Origin: Selaginella moellendorffii
Taxonomy: Eukaryota; Streptophyta; Lycopodiopsida; Selaginellales; Selaginellaceae
Direction of reading: 5' to 3'
Assembly: GCF_000143415.4 (NCBI RefSeq)
Contig: NW_003314291.1
Location: 1,433,838-1,497,837 of the forward strand
Length of the DNA: 64,000 nucleotides
Below are positions 45,133 through 57,094 of this stretch, one piece after another; position 1 is the stretch's first letter; each line of letters starts with the position of its first letter. Both the position numbers and the translations under genes were made by a program. The notes beneath the pieces are model-generated. The model saw only the letters and a list, made by a program, of their open reading frames with translations, did not search any database and was not told the origin of the DNA.

Positions 45133-46399
45133 CGATCGAATCTCTCCTCCTCCCTCGCTGCTAGCTATATTACTTAACGCTACGAGGATCAGCGCAGAGC
45201 TACTAAGCTTACTCGCGGGCGAGCGAACAAGGCTCTTTCTTCTGCCCGCACAGCGAAGACACGCTCCTCCAAGCTGTGGGATGCCACGTGGACGGCCCCG
45301 ATGCGGTAAGAATCCAAGGCTGGCCAATCTTAATATCCAACGGCTTCATTTTGTCGGTGGGTCCAAAAAACGGTCAGGCACCTGAATATCCGCGCCGCAA
45401 GTCGCATATTCCTTCCCCTGGGGATTAGGACTCGGCTTTTGCGTAAACAAAGCGTTTAATCCATGTGCGCAGTAAATGCCGGTGCTTTTGGTACGGCCTC
45501 CTCCGGATGCAGCCTAGAGCGTGATGAAGGAAATAATTTGAAAATGTTCTTGGAATGGCCCACGCCCCACTTAGGTTGGTGGACCATGTGAAACTGAAAG
45601 AAAATTGAGATGGTAGTACCAAATGCCATCCATTGATAATCGATGGATTCGTGTGGCGTGCTGGGATTAGCTCTAATCCTTGTTCCTCCCCGGCTTTGCT
45701 TAAGATTAAAAGAAAATGGGGGTTTGAACTTGGAAAAGGTGGCGAGCTTTCGTGGGCGAGAAGAGCACCCGGCTGGATTGAATTGAATTGAATTTGGAGC
45801 CAACCAACCCAGCCCCACACATATATCACATCCCTTGATTCAATCGCAAAAGGCGGTAGGAGAGATTTCACTGTGGCTGGTCCACGCTCCCACTAACTTC
45901 TCTAACTTCATTTGCCCATCCAAACAGGAGGAAGACGAAGAAGAAAACGCCGACTCGTGTAGCTAAAGGCCTATACGGCATACAAACAAGGTATACGCGC
46001 GACTCTAGTCAGGAATCAATGACTGATTCATCAATGTTTTCGTGGACGTCTCCACTCACTCACTCACTCGTATTCCTCCTTGTAGCTTTGCATCTGCGCA
46101 TTCCATTGGCTCGTCGTGGCCACACTACAAACATGCCAAATCATTTGGTGGGGGAGACGAGGATCAATCTCCATCGTCTATCATGTGAGCGTCAATTCCG
46201 TTGTCGCGTTTGTTCCAGAATTTCACGCTCCAGCCGCGCCAAGAAACAAGCCCTAATCCGGGCCGCATTAGCAAATCGCCCGCGAAAATTGTGCTCGCGC
46301 TGTACGGCCGCGCCAAATGATTCGGCAATGATTTTCAACCGGGCCACGTCAGCGCCCGGTAGGTGAACACTTTATTTACCATCGCTTAGGTTAAGCTAA
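45133..46399. other. Intergenic region between two divergent genes
   Basis: About 1.3 kb upstream of the FLA gene and of the F-box/kelch leader. No gene is recognised on either strand. GAATTGAATTGAATT (about 45777) is a short tandem repeat. Confidence 0.5.
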
Positions 46400-47946
46400 A
46401 GCGGCAGAAGAAAGAGAGAGAGAAAGAAGAGAAAGACGAGAAGAAAGCTCTTCCTCCATCTCATCGCATCGCATCGCATCGCATTTGTTTGTTTGCTCCA
46501 TCGCCATCGCCATCTAGCACGAGAGAGAGGAGGGTGAGTTGAGCTAGCGATAGCGCGAGCACGAGAAGGAAGAGATCGGTGCTTCCGTCCTCGGAGGCAC
46601 AGACAGTAGGTCTCGGCCATTTGATTCGGCTCTCTCGCTGGAGCTGGAGCTGGGACAATCTCTCAATCGCCCAAGCGCTTGAATTGGCAGACGCCAGGTA
46701 CGACTCTCGTGTCTCTCCGGGCCAATCTTTGCTTGGTGTGTTTGGCTGTGGGCAAGATAGAACATCTGACTCATCACTTCATTAGTTCTTGCTTCACCGA
46801 GTCCTTTGCATGGAGTTGACTTGATTGAGCGATTGGAGTGCTTTTGGCGTTTTGCTGGAATTCCCCCAATTGTTCCTCGGCCGCTGCGGGTGGATGGTAT
46901 TAAATTCGCGTGACCTCCCGGTGGGGGGAGAGAGAGAGAGAGAGATGTGTTTGTACGAGAGAGAGAGAGAGAGAGAGAGTGAGAGTGAGTGAGTGGAACT
47001 CTTCTCTCTTGGCTCCTCCAAGGTCTGTCTCCCTTCCTCTCTCTCTCACTTAATTTTTTTCTTTCTTTTTCTTCATGGTTGATGTCACCACACTCCTCCA
47101 TTCCACTTGTGATCTCTATCACTTTAACCAAGACACTTTTATCCATTCCTACCTTGGTCTAAGGGAGAGGAGGAGATCGGGATCTGATCTCCTTCTCCAT
47201 CTGGATTGCAGCAGTGCCGCGGTACAAGGCGCACTACGCAAACGGGTCTTTGGCTCCTTTTCTTTTTTCACTTTTCGACTCTCTCTTCTATCTTCGCTTT
47301 GTGCTTGCTTTGCTTTCTTTATTCTTTCCAGTTCTCCTTGCGTGTTCTCCTTGCTTGCTCTATGTGTGTGTTTGTTGAGAGATGGATAGATACACAATGT
47401 TGTGTTGTGCATTTGCACTGAAGTCTAGATTATTCTCTCCTCCATCTTTTCTTTTTTTTTTCTTCCTTTTGTGCGAGTGTGTTGGCTGGCTGGTTGGCTG
47501 GCTGGGCACTGTGCTGCTGCTTGCCGCTGCGGGTTTTCATTTCGCACACTGGTGGTGTCATACACACACATTGTCTGTTATCTGGCTAGCATAAAGGTGA
47601 TGAACAGCGCTTAGGTACCTCTGAATAAGTTTGAAAAATGGGCATCTTCTTGTGGCTAGTCAGGCTGGGGCATTCTTGTGACAAATACTCTAATGCCTTG
47701 CTCGAAAGTGACACTTGGGTGCGTGCATGTGTTTGCCTCCGCGGTGGAAAAATGTGGTTTTGATCCTCGCAACTCTCTCTTTTTCTTCTTACCCTTGCTG
47801 CGCTGCAGATTAAAAAACTCGCCCCGCCTACCTACGCGCGCAAGCCAAAGTCAGTGGCACAACAGCGGAAGGGAGTGTTGTCAACAAAAGGCTGGCAAAG
47901 CAAGAAAAGCCTTGCGGAGGAGGAGGAGGAGCGATATCACGCAGCC
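46400..47946 (+). promoter_or_regulatory. Probable 5' UTR exon and leader intron of the F-box/kelch gene
   Basis: A purine-rich segment (about 46400-46697) without ATG ends in a good donor (CGCCAG|GTACGA at 46698). A pyrimidine-rich acceptor TGCGCTGCAG lies at 47799-47808, which leads straight into the open frame of the F-box gene. The spliced leader would contain no ATG before 47947. The leader has a TCGCA pentanucleotide run (about 46462-46484), and the intron has GA runs (46931-46980). A long leader intron often boosts plant expression; the splice model is inferred. Confidence 0.45.
46931..46990 (+). repeat. GA-rich microsatellite
   Basis: Two runs of GAGAGA separated by TGTGTTTGTAC, then GTGAGTGAGTGAGTG, inside the probable leader intron. 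Confidence 0.85.
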
Positions 47947-49179
47947 ATGCATTATGCCGCTGCTGCTCTTCCAGCTCCGGTCCACGACGTGGCCGCATCG
48001 CCCTCCTCCTCCTGCACGTCAATCTCTCGCCAACAGTCGCCGGAGGAGTCGACCGAAGCTCTCATTCCGGGTCTGTCACACGACCTCGCCTTCTACTGCC
48101 TCTTCCGCCTCCCGCTGGCGAGCCAGGCCGTGGCGAGGCTGGTGTCCAAGTCGTGGCTCGTGTCCCTGTCGAGCAGGGAATACTTCCAGGGGCGGCGGGG
48201 GCTGGGATTCACGGAGCAGTGGCTGTGCGTGCTGGCCTTCCACAAGAGCAGCGGCAAGATCCAGTGGCAGGCATTCGATCCGCTGCGGCAAAAGTGGCAC
48301 CTCCTGCCGGCCATGCCGTGCAAAGGCCGGGTGTGCCCGCCGGGATTCGGCTGCGCGTCGATAGCGGACCAGGGCGTGCTGTTTGTGTGCGGCGGCATGC
48401 AAACCGACATGGACTGCCCGATGGACTCGGTGCTCAAGTACGAGATGCGCAAGAACCGGTGGACGGTGGCGGGGAACATGTCCACGCCGCGCTCCTTCTT
48501 CGCCAGCGGCATGATCGACGGCCGCATCTACGCCGCCGGGGGCAACAGCGCCGACCGCTACCTCAGCTCCGCCGAGGTGTATGACCCGGTGATGGATCTG
48601 TGGAGGCCGGTGGCGAGCATGGGGACCAACATGGCCAGGTACGATGCAGCGGTGCTGGATGGCAAGCTTTACGTGACCGAGGGGTGGAGTTGGCCGTTTT
48701 TGTATTCGCCGCGAGGACAGATCTACGATCCCAAGGCGGACCGCTGGGAGAACATGAGGCTGGGGATGCGAGAAGGGTGGACGGGCCTGAGCGTGGTGCT
48801 GGACGGACACTTGTTCATCATCTCGGATCTCGAGGACAGTGTCAAGCTCAAAGTCTACGACACCGGGACCGACAGTTGGAGGTGCGTGAGCGGATCGGCC
48901 ATGCCGCCCAACATGGTCAAGCCCTTCTCGGTGAACACGCTCAATGGCAAGCTCCTGGTGGTGGCCAGGAGTCTCCACGTCGCGATTGGGAAGGTCACGC
49001 ACACGACGGCGAGTCCGGGTGGTGCGCACGACATGACCAGCGTCGCCGCCACCACCACGACGAGCGTCGAGTGGCACTCGGTGGCCGCGCCGCACTGCCT
49101 AGCCGACTTTGTGCCGTCCAACTCGCAGGTGCTGCATGGGTGGTTTGACGGTGGTATGGAGATTGGCGACTCAATCTAG
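47947..49179 (+). CDS. F-box/kelch-repeat protein, At1g30090-like
   Basis: 410 aa from ATG 47947, the first ATG after the probable leader-intron acceptor. The frame is open upstream but without ATG. The F-box core LIPGLSHDLAFYCLFRLPL is followed by VARLVSKSW. Then come kelch units with FVCGGMQTDMDCPMDSVLKY, MSTPRSFFASGMIDGRIYAAGG, YDAAVLDGKLYVTEGWSWPF, SPRGQIYDPKADRWENM and MREGWTGLSVVL. The end PSNSQVLHGWF matches the conserved tail of this plant group. F-box proteins are substrate adaptors of SCF ubiquitin ligases; the kelch propeller picks the target, which is unknown here. The coding part is GC-rich and intronless. Confidence 0.9.
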   Translation: MHYAAAALPAPVHDVAASPSSSCTSISRQQSPEESTEALIPGLSHDLAFYCLFRLPLASQAVARLVSKSWLVSLSSREYFQGRRGLGFTEQWLCVLAFHKSSGKIQWQAFDPLRQKWHLLPAMPCKGRVCPPGFGCASIADQGVLFVCGGMQTDMDCPMDSVLKYEMRKNRWTVAGNMSTPRSFFASGMIDGRIYAAGGNSADRYLSSAEVYDPVMDLWRPVASMGTNMARYDAAVLDGKLYVTEGWSWPFLYSPRGQIYDPKADRWENMRLGMREGWTGLSVVLDGHLFIISDLEDSVKLKVYDTGTDSWRCVSGSAMPPNMVKPFSVNTLNGKLLVVARSLHVAIGKVTHTTASPGGAHDMTSVAATTTTSVEWHSVAAPHCLADFVPSNSQVLHGWFDGGMEIGDSI

Positions 49180-49443
49180 AAGTAGCAGCAGCAGCAGCAC
49201 AGCAAGCAAAGTTTTCTTAGTTTTGTTCAGGCAGGGGATAGGTATGGAGCCGCAGGAGACGCTCCAGACAGAAAAAAAAGCGACCTTTGTCGGCTGAGTT
49301 CTTAAAAGTCATCCTCCAGAAACCAGAAATATACGGAAGATCTTGTCGTGCTCTAGCCACAAACAAAGAAAGTTAAAGGTGACGCTCTATCTTAATCTAA
49401 TCACCCATGAAAATCAAGATAGAAACAAGATAGATAGGCTTTT

Positions 49444-50655
49444 ATGGCCGCTGCTTTTCTCGCAGCAAGCTATGGAGCAGCCGCACCTTTCAATCACAGT
49501 GGCTGGAGCGGCAGAAACAAGGCATGGAATTGGAATCTCCATCGCGGGTTCAAGAGCTCAAGAAATTTCAAGTGGTGGTGCCAATGCGTATCGAGCAAGT
49601 CTAACTACGGCTATGGTGGCAAGCCAGCCGAGGAGGTGAGTGTGATGGTCACCGGCAGCACAGGCTACATTGGTCGATTCGTGGTCAAGGAGCTCCTGAA
49701 TCGGGGCTACAAGGTCGTGGCAGTGGCACGCCAGGGATCAAACGCAAATCCCTCCGTGGAAGAAGAGAAATCCGCCTCCGGATCCTTAGAGTGTGTTACG
49801 GGGGATGTGACCAACAAGGAATCCCTGGAGAAGTCGCTAATATCGCAGGGAATTGGGAAGATAGATGTGGTGGTGTGCTGCCTGGCGAGCCGGAGCGGGG
49901 GAGTGGCGGATTCATGGAACATCGATTACCAGGCCAGTCGCAACAGCTTCGATGTGGGATTGGAGCTTGGAGCATCGCATCTGGTGCTCCTCTCGGCGAT
50001 TTGCGTGCAAAAGCCACTCCTCCATTTCCAGCGAGCCAAGCTCAAGCTCGAGGCGGAGATCCAAGGGCTGCCATCTAATCCGACGTGGAGCATCGTGCGG
50101 CCCACGGCGTTTTTCAAGAGCTTGGCAGGCCAGGTGGACATCGTCAAGGCCGGGGGGCCATTTGTGGTGTTTGGCGATGGACGCCTCTGTTCTTGCAAGC
50201 CCATCAGCGAATCTGACCTCGCATCTTTTATCTGCGACTGCATCTCGGATGAATCCAAGCACCAGAAGCTGCTGCCAATCGGTGGTCCTGGCCGAGCCTA
50301 CACTCCTCTGGAACAGGGCGACCTCCTCTTTGAAATTACCGGGAAGTCGCGAAGATTTGTTAAGGTTCCCATCCAGATTATGGATTTCGCGATTGGGCTG
50401 CTCGATTCCATAGCTGGATTCTTCCCAGACAATGCGGGCCTCCAGGATGCTGCCGAGTACGCGAAGATTGGGAGATACTACGCAGCGGAGAGCATGCTAG
50501 TGCTAGATCCGGACACCGGATGCTATGATGCCGATGCGACACCCAGCTATGGCAGTGATACATTGGAAGCATTCTTCCAAAGAGTGGTTATGGAGGGCAT
50601 GGCAGGTCAGGAACTGGGAGAGCAAGTTCCATCGTTCTTGCGTAGTGATAGTTAA
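49444..50655 (+). CDS. DVR: Divinyl chlorophyllide a 8-vinyl-reductase
   Basis: Intronless, 403 aa. The first ~50 residues ([16 protein letters not shown], then Arg/Lys/Trp-rich) look like a plastid transit peptide. The atypical SDR fold starts at [19 protein letters not shown] (G71-x2-G74-x2-G77, NADPH site). Family-specific blocks are [44 protein letters not shown] and [17 protein letters not shown]. The enzyme reduces the 8-vinyl group of divinyl (proto)chlorophyllide to ethyl in chlorophyll synthesis, in plastids. Length fits the plant family. A gap of about 264 bp separates it from the F-box gene on the same strand. Confidence 0.94.
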   Translation: MAAAFLAASYGAAAPFNHSGWSGRNKAWNWNLHRGFKSSRNFKWWCQCVSSKSNYGYGGKPAEEVSVMVTGSTGYIGRFVVKELLNRGYKVVAVARQGSNANPSVEEEKSASGSLECVTGDVTNKESLEKSLISQGIGKIDVVVCCLASRSGGVADSWNIDYQASRNSFDVGLELGASHLVLLSAICVQKPLLHFQRAKLKLEAEIQGLPSNPTWSIVRPTAFFKSLAGQVDIVKAGGPFVVFGDGRLCSCKPISESDLASFICDCISDESKHQKLLPIGGPGRAYTPLEQGDLLFEITGKSRRFVKVPIQIMDFAIGLLDSIAGFFPDNAGLQDAAEYAKIGRYYAAESMLVLDPDTGCYDADATPSYGSDTLEAFFQRVVMEGMAGQELGEQVPSFLRSDS

Positions 50656-52599
50656 TACTCTTCTAAACAAAAATCAGTCTTTTTACAAAAGACCTTCATT
50701 AATAACTATAATTTACTGATAAGGGGGATATGGTCATGAAAAAAAAAAATCTTTTTGGCCAATGGAAAAGCACTATAGCGTTGGCTTGAGAGAGGTAATA
50801 TACGTATTTGACATGTGTCTATTTGGGTTTGCAGATGTCATGGCATCCGTGGAGTGGTAGAGCTACAGCCAGCCTTCAACATGGCCAAAACCATCAAAGA
50901 GTTCAACTTTAGTCCTTATTCTTCTGCAATAAAGAACAAGGTTAAGGTAAGTTCTCAAAGCCATAGCTTGCAAACCCCATCTACCTCTCACAGCTCAAGT
51001 GTCATTGTATTCTCTAGAGCTAAAACTTTGACAAGCTTCCCTTATTCTCGAGCCACCAAGCCCAAGCAACAGCATAGCTTGCATCATCCACTCCTTCAAC
51101 CTCTATCATGTCCAGAAACTCAAGAGCCATCTCTCCCTACTAGTTCTTTGAGTTATGAAAAGTCCCTAAACTATGATCTAGCATTAAAAGACAAAAGATG
51201 CTATGCCTTTTCTTAAGGTTCACCACCACCAAATTACCTCAAAAGCTCCACCACACAACTTTGCCATTATGAGTGGTTAAGTTCCTTACATATCCTAGCA
51301 TTAGAGCATTCCAGGAGACAAGCATAAGACACACCAAACAATTGGATTAGGTTCTTGATTTCTGCAGTGTAGTGGTGGTCAAAGCAATGAAAAGCATGTG
51401 AGGCTTTAAGCTCACCATGGCTCAAAAAGGCATGCCAATCATTTTGTTGCTTGCTTTAGCACAACTTCCTTTTTATTACAGTTCAAGGTGTGTGCAAATT
51501 GTGCTCTTGCTATGCAAAGAACAGCTAATCTGGGTGAGACATTCAGCAACTCTAGGAAGGTCCTGCTGTGTGAAGAACAACTAATTTATTAGGTGACTCT
51601 TGGAAATCCTTGTTACCAAAGGAGCTTAAGATCAAAATAGTGTTATTTTTTTGTGTGTGAGAATGCTCCTTTATGGCCCTTTGGAGTTTAGCGTTTTTTC
51701 ACTCTCTGAAAATTTAAAGTATTTAAATATTAGGAGACATATGTCACTAATTGCCTCAAACTATTACACATTCATACTCAAAACAACCTTGAACATGCAG
51801 TGTAATAATTTAAATGTTGAGCATGTTAATACAAAAACTTTAGACCTTGACAATGCTAATATAATAAAACACATACAAATATAGACTTTGAAAATACTCA
51901 TCATAGTTGCACTGTTTATAAAATAGTGATAGCAAATTAAATTAAATTAAATTTTTGATTGTTAGAATTTAAATAATAAAGGCATATATTACTTTAGAAT
52001 ACATAGTAAAATTTACCAATATGGCTTCAACATATTCTGCTACCAGCACACTACCATCATATAGATAATTTTATATACTTGATACATATAAGGCTATCAA
52101 CATAGAAAGAAAAATTCATTTAATATAAATTCTAATTCTAATTTGTTACTATAATTAGATCATATGTTAAAAATAATAAACTCTACACAAGTCTTTTGAA
52201 TGATGTATGATCTTAAATCATGGAAGATTTTCTATAAATTTAATGTTTCCTTTTTTCTTTTGATAGTAGAAAGAGGAAATATCAATTGTAAATATCCTTT
52301 AATCACATCCTTATATTAATCTTATAAATAATAACTTACAAATATTTCTATATGTTATTAATTTATCCAACACTAATTTTTTAAGTATCAATAATGTGAC
52401 AATCTGTGAGTGCATGGAATATGGAAAGAAAATATAAAAAATGTGCATATCAATTAGCCCAAAAACCCTAATTTATATACAAGAGTGAGTGGTCTGGATT
52501 GAAACTAATCCAATAGCTACCAAAATCCCACTACACTAATATTAGTATATGGCATTGTAACCATACACTTGGACCTTACATCATCCCCTCTTTTTAGAA
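50656..52599. other. AT-rich intergenic region
   Basis: About 1.9 kb without a recognisable gene. An open frame at 50815-51216 is Ser/Lys-rich and low in information. The rest is strongly AT-rich. Confidence 0.5.
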
Positions 52600-54190
52600 T
52601 AATGGAAGACCATCAGGGTTCTCTTGTAGATAGGCTAGGATCTGGAGGAACATCAGGATGAGGCATTGCTAGATCTGTAGGTGGTATTAGTTGTTCTTGA
52701 TCCCTTTATATGAAGTGTTTCAATTGTTGTATATGCACAACTTTTGGAGGATTAGCTTGTTGGACATCATACCAAACCTCATAAACTTGTGGTTTACAAC
52801 ACCTATTATAGTCCTTTCCACTAAGCAAGGAGCCCCTTAGATAAACCACGTACTGTAAGATGGGGAAAACAGACTAACACCAAGTCATCCACTTTGTACT
52901 TCGCAAGTGGACGATAATGGGAGTTGTAGCGCTATTGTTATCCCATTTGTATACGGCCTAAGTGTTTGGTAAACTCTGTTTGGACAAGTGGAAGAATGCT
53001 CGTCATATACTAATCCCATGACATAACATCAGCATCTCATGGCAATTGCAAAGGTAAACTTAGCTCCATTGGTAATATTAGATTATGACCATATAGAAAT
53101 TTATATAATGAAGCACTAACAAAACTTTGCACCTCTGTGACATATGCATACTAAAAAGGTAGCAAATAACCATCTTAATCCGAATGCTGAAAATTCACAT
53201 ATTTCATAATCATCTCTTTGAACGTCCAAACAAGCCATTCCACTAAACCGTCTAATTGTGGATGATAAGCACTCGTGACAGTGTGGCGTATCCCCAACCG
53301 AGACGTCAAAACATGAAATGCCTTAGCCATAAATTCGCTCTGGACAAGAATGGTGGAACACCACTTAATTGAGGAGGAAGTATCCAACATCAGTTGCAAA
53401 GGCACTAACAAAAGCACCAACTTCCACCCAATGAGTCAAGTAGTCAAAAGAAATAATAACATACTCATTGCTATCAGTCAATTATGGAAAAGTTCCCATA
53501 AGATCAAATGCCACATATTTAAACGGACAGGAAATTGCAATTGACTCTAACCATCCTTCCGCAGCATGAGGGGGAGTATTACGAGCTTGACATCAAATGC
53601 AACTATGCACATATTGGATAATATCATGTTGCATCTCTGGCTAATAGAAAGACTTGTGTAGCTTCTCAATCACATAAGGATGTCCCATATGCCCACATAA
53701 AATAGAAGAATCATAGTAGGCATAGAGAAACCGCAAAAGAAAGATTGAAGGCACCACCAGCCGTAAATGATCATTAGGATCTGTCCCCACAAAATAAACA
53801 AGGCCGTCTTCAAGGTGATATTGAGAATGTAAATGCCAGAATGGCAAGTTATCAACAAGTGATGCAAGATTTTCAAACCCTTCTTGAAGCTTTCGAATGA
53901 ATCTTATCAAGAGAAGGTAGGTCTTGCTTTATATCTTGTGGATAATGAATGTCAAGTACAGCAACTGCCGATGGCACAAAATCCTCATTTAGAAAATCCA
54001 CAAATGCCGGAACAATAGGCTTGTCAAAAATATGTGAAGAGAGCAAAGAAGGAAGAAGAATTCGAGAAAGGGCATCAGCATCAACCATAGAACTCCTTGA
54101 GGGATGAACAACATCAAAATTATATATCTGAAGTTTCAAAGCTCACCAAGCAATATGACCAACTAGGTTTTCCCACTTCAATAATGAAGT
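52600..54190 (-). mobile_element. Decayed Ty3/gypsy element (gypsy B), pol remnant
   Basis: Minus-strand pol pieces. The RNase H end reads LKLQIYNFDVVHPSRSSMVDADALSR (54139 down). Next are an integrase finger region (53641-53910) and an integrase core piece with LTSRLGIRHTVTSAYHPQLDG (53175-53420), degraded further to about 52600. Many stops are present. At 54190 the RNase H reading is cut exactly where the LTR of gypsy A begins (TGTAGC at 54191). The missing upstream part must lie beyond the window. Confidence 0.75.
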
Positions 54191-55640
54191 TGTAGCACAC
54201 CTGAATTTGGACCCGAACTTCAAGCCTGTTGCGCTACGAAACGAGGGTCCGATACAATCCCACGAGCACCAGCTCCCCATATCCAGCACTTGCATGCAAA
54301 ATGGTGTCAAATGGAGTCTGACACAATTTTGGCATACCGGTGGCCTAACGCGAGGAGGAGGGTACCCCACCGACTAGAGCAACGTGGAGCTTTGGCTTAG
54401 ACCCAATAGTTGTCTAACTCTTCCTGACGGGGTTGATTTCTTGCTCAGGGGAAGTTGGGCCTCTGGCCTTCTCCCTATATCCCTGCGGGCAGGGATGTAT
54501 CATTCCTTTGTAAGCTGAGTGGTATTCAGAGCAACAAGGGTGGCTAACTCCGTTGGTCATTTCCTTGTCGGTGACAGCCGGAGGGTGTCTGAGTCTTAAC
54601 GTCTTTGGATGTAGAGGAGAGGTCGTTCCATAACTCATTTAAGTCGGTGTGTTTCCCAAATAGTGCGCTTTCCGTTAACTTTCAGAGTAGTTTCTTTGAC
54701 GGTTTGCTAGACTCGGGTATGCATTGATGAGGACGTTGATCTTCCCCAAGTGGGGGAGAGCGTCGCGAATGTGACTTCGGGTATCGAAAGATACTTGTTG
54801 GCTAATCCTTACGGACACTCTTTCTTTATTGCTATGACGGCAAAAGGTCGGTACAGTTGGTTCCCTTTATCGTTCTCGCTTGAGCTAGTTGAGAAACTGG
54901 TTAATAACTGTGTATTTAAATTAGATAAACATAAGGTAGGAACCCTATGTGTTTCTTGCTGAGCATATTCGGCCTGGTTTGAGAAATTCATGTTATTGGC
55001 TTGCACTTGCTAGTATCAAGAACCCCACATATTGAGATTAGTCCCTCAATATCGCTAAATGATAGCTTACCGTGTCTGCCAAACACCCTCGCTATCATGC
55101 CCTTTGTGTTGGTCTCATTTCAGTTCCAAATGCTATTTATGGAAAGTGTCTAGATTCACTCATTTGGCATATCTACGGAATGTAGAGGTTGGCTTGAACA
55201 CAATAGTGTTCGTCCCGTGTCCAAATTCGCAATCTAGGGACATTTCATATTTAGTAAGTTTTGAGCTTGTTCCAGAGACTAACTCTTGATACTAAGGGAG
55301 GCTTAGGGTGAAAGCCCAAAGCGTGTGTTCCTCAATAGGGGGGGGGGGGGGGGGGGGGTTCCAAATGTATAGTAGGGATAGTGGTTGGATTGCATGTCCA
55401 ACCACTTGAGACATTAGTTTGGCTCTTACTGGGCTGTGTCGCTCTTTGTTCTACGTCTAGCTATTATAAACTGGCAGATTAAGTTGTTTACACGACCGCG
55501 CCCCTTTTCAAATCAAGAGAAAGGCAGAAATTTGTGATCAGTCTATAATAGTTATCCCCATGGTTATGGATTAGACCCATGCACCAAAGTGCCGAAGTCA
55601 ACTTGCCAAAACTGACCCAAGTACTAACGAACGAGAGAAA
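54191..55640 (-). repeat. 3' LTR of gypsy A, with inverted middle segment
   Basis: Starts TGTAGCACACC on the plus strand, like the LTR at 57095 (TGTAGCGCACG). The left part (54191-54406) and right part (55461-55620) match 57095-57525 and 58600-58760 in the same orientation. The middle (about 54407-55460) matches 57526-58588 only as reverse complement. The right boundary is approximate. It contains a 21-nt G run (55338-55358), the complement of a C run in the other LTR, and a hairpin GTGGTTGGA...TCCAACCAC (about 55380-55405). Confidence 0.75.
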
Positions 55641-57094
55641 CAACACTTTGATTTATAGAAATATATTACTTTATTAATTTGTAAGATTTATTACAAAGTT
55701 TACAAAAGCTAGTCTTTATTACTATTCTTATACTTCGTGACAAGCTCACGAGCATGTGTAAGATTACTAAGAGGTTCCCAAGTTGATTCACAAATCGGGT
55801 AACCTTTCCACTTAACTAGATATTCCTTGGAACTACCACCACAAGCTTTGCGAGACAAGAAAATCGCTTCGATCTCATACTCCATGTCACCATTCACAAC
55901 TTTCGGAGGGGGATGAATGTCCACAAAGTGATCCACATCAACATGATATGGTGTCAGTAAATTGACATGAAACACATCATGTACATGGGACAACTCATCC
56001 AGAAGATCCAACTTAGAGGATACATCACCAGTTGATAGGGTCCAATATATCTCGGTAACAGCTTCTGAAATAAACATCCCTTAATATTCAAGTTCCAAGA
56101 AGATAGCTACACCTGATCTCTCACTTGATAGGATACATCCCGACGATGCTGATCCTTATCATGTCAATACCTATCCTAAGCTTTGCCCATCGCCTCAGTA
56201 GCCCTAGACCAACCTTGGCGTAGCTGCTCCGCATAGGTCTCAACAGCCGGGACCAACACTTCAGACATTGGTTTAGGTACAATAATCTGTTGAGGCACCC
56301 CACGAGCATTTCCTTGCAACATCTCCCATGGAGAACAGCCAATAGTGCTATGAAATGTGTTGTTATAACAAATTTTTGCTGTGTCTAAATGCTCAACCCA
56401 GTCACATTGGTCTGCCGTGACATAGTACCGCAGATAATCCTCTATTTGAGCATTCATGCGTTCGGTCTGCCCATCAGTCTGAGGATGATAAGCCATACTA
56501 AACTTCAACTTGATACCAAATAACTGGAACAGTATGCCCCAAAACTTCCCCGTAAACCTCGAATCTTTATTCGAGATCATCTCTTCGGGAAGACCACGAA
56601 CTCGCACTACTTCATGGAAAAGAGCTTTGTTGCTTGTTTCACATTTTCTGTTCCCACAGTTGAAATGAAGTGTGCAATCTTTGACAACCGATCCACAACC
56701 ATCATCAAAGTATCATAACCCTTAAACTTCGGCAAGCAAGTGATGAAATCAAGTGTCACACTTTGAAATGGCCATGCCGGTGCTGGAATGCACTGCAACT
56801 TCCCAGCCTGCTTCTCAGTTCTACGCTTACATTGCTGGCATATAGGGCAGGAACAAACATAGTCCACTACATCACCTTCCATACTAGATTAGAAAAATCC
56901 CTTTTTTAATGAAGCTAGAGTCTTTCATTTCCCACCATGTCCCGCTGCTGAAACATTATGATGTTCCCATAGAAATAATTGCTGAAGATCCTTAGAGGGA
57001 AGATACAATCTTTCTTTCTTATAGAATATAAACCCATCCCGAATTGAGAAGTGAAGCTTTGCATTAGTGCGACTAGCAACTTTCGCTGCTTCAC
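55641..57094 (-). mobile_element. Gypsy A: 3' part of pol (integrase and chromodomain)
   Basis: Minus-strand frames in order. The integrase finger lead-in has IRDGFIFYKKERLYLPS and LLWEHHNVSAAGHGG-type sequence (about 56925-57090). Then come CSCPICQQCKRRTEKQAG and LDFITCLPKFKGYD (56607-56882). Next are MISNKDSRFTGKFWGILF and SMAYHPQTDGQTERMN (56176-56607). A linker leads to a chromodomain with EYLVKWKGYPICESTWEP (55709-56077). Frame breaks separate the pieces. At 57094 the coding sequence is cut by the element starting at 57095. Confidence 0.82.

Noticed and set aside
45133-45327. N-terminal extension of the fasciclin-like protein
   Set aside because: Only the ATG at 45132 starts with a signal peptide; the extension has an Arg-rich, non-secretory character.
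50815-51216. Open frame of 133 codons after DVR
   Set aside because: Ser/Lys-rich, no motif, AT-rich surroundings; probably chance.
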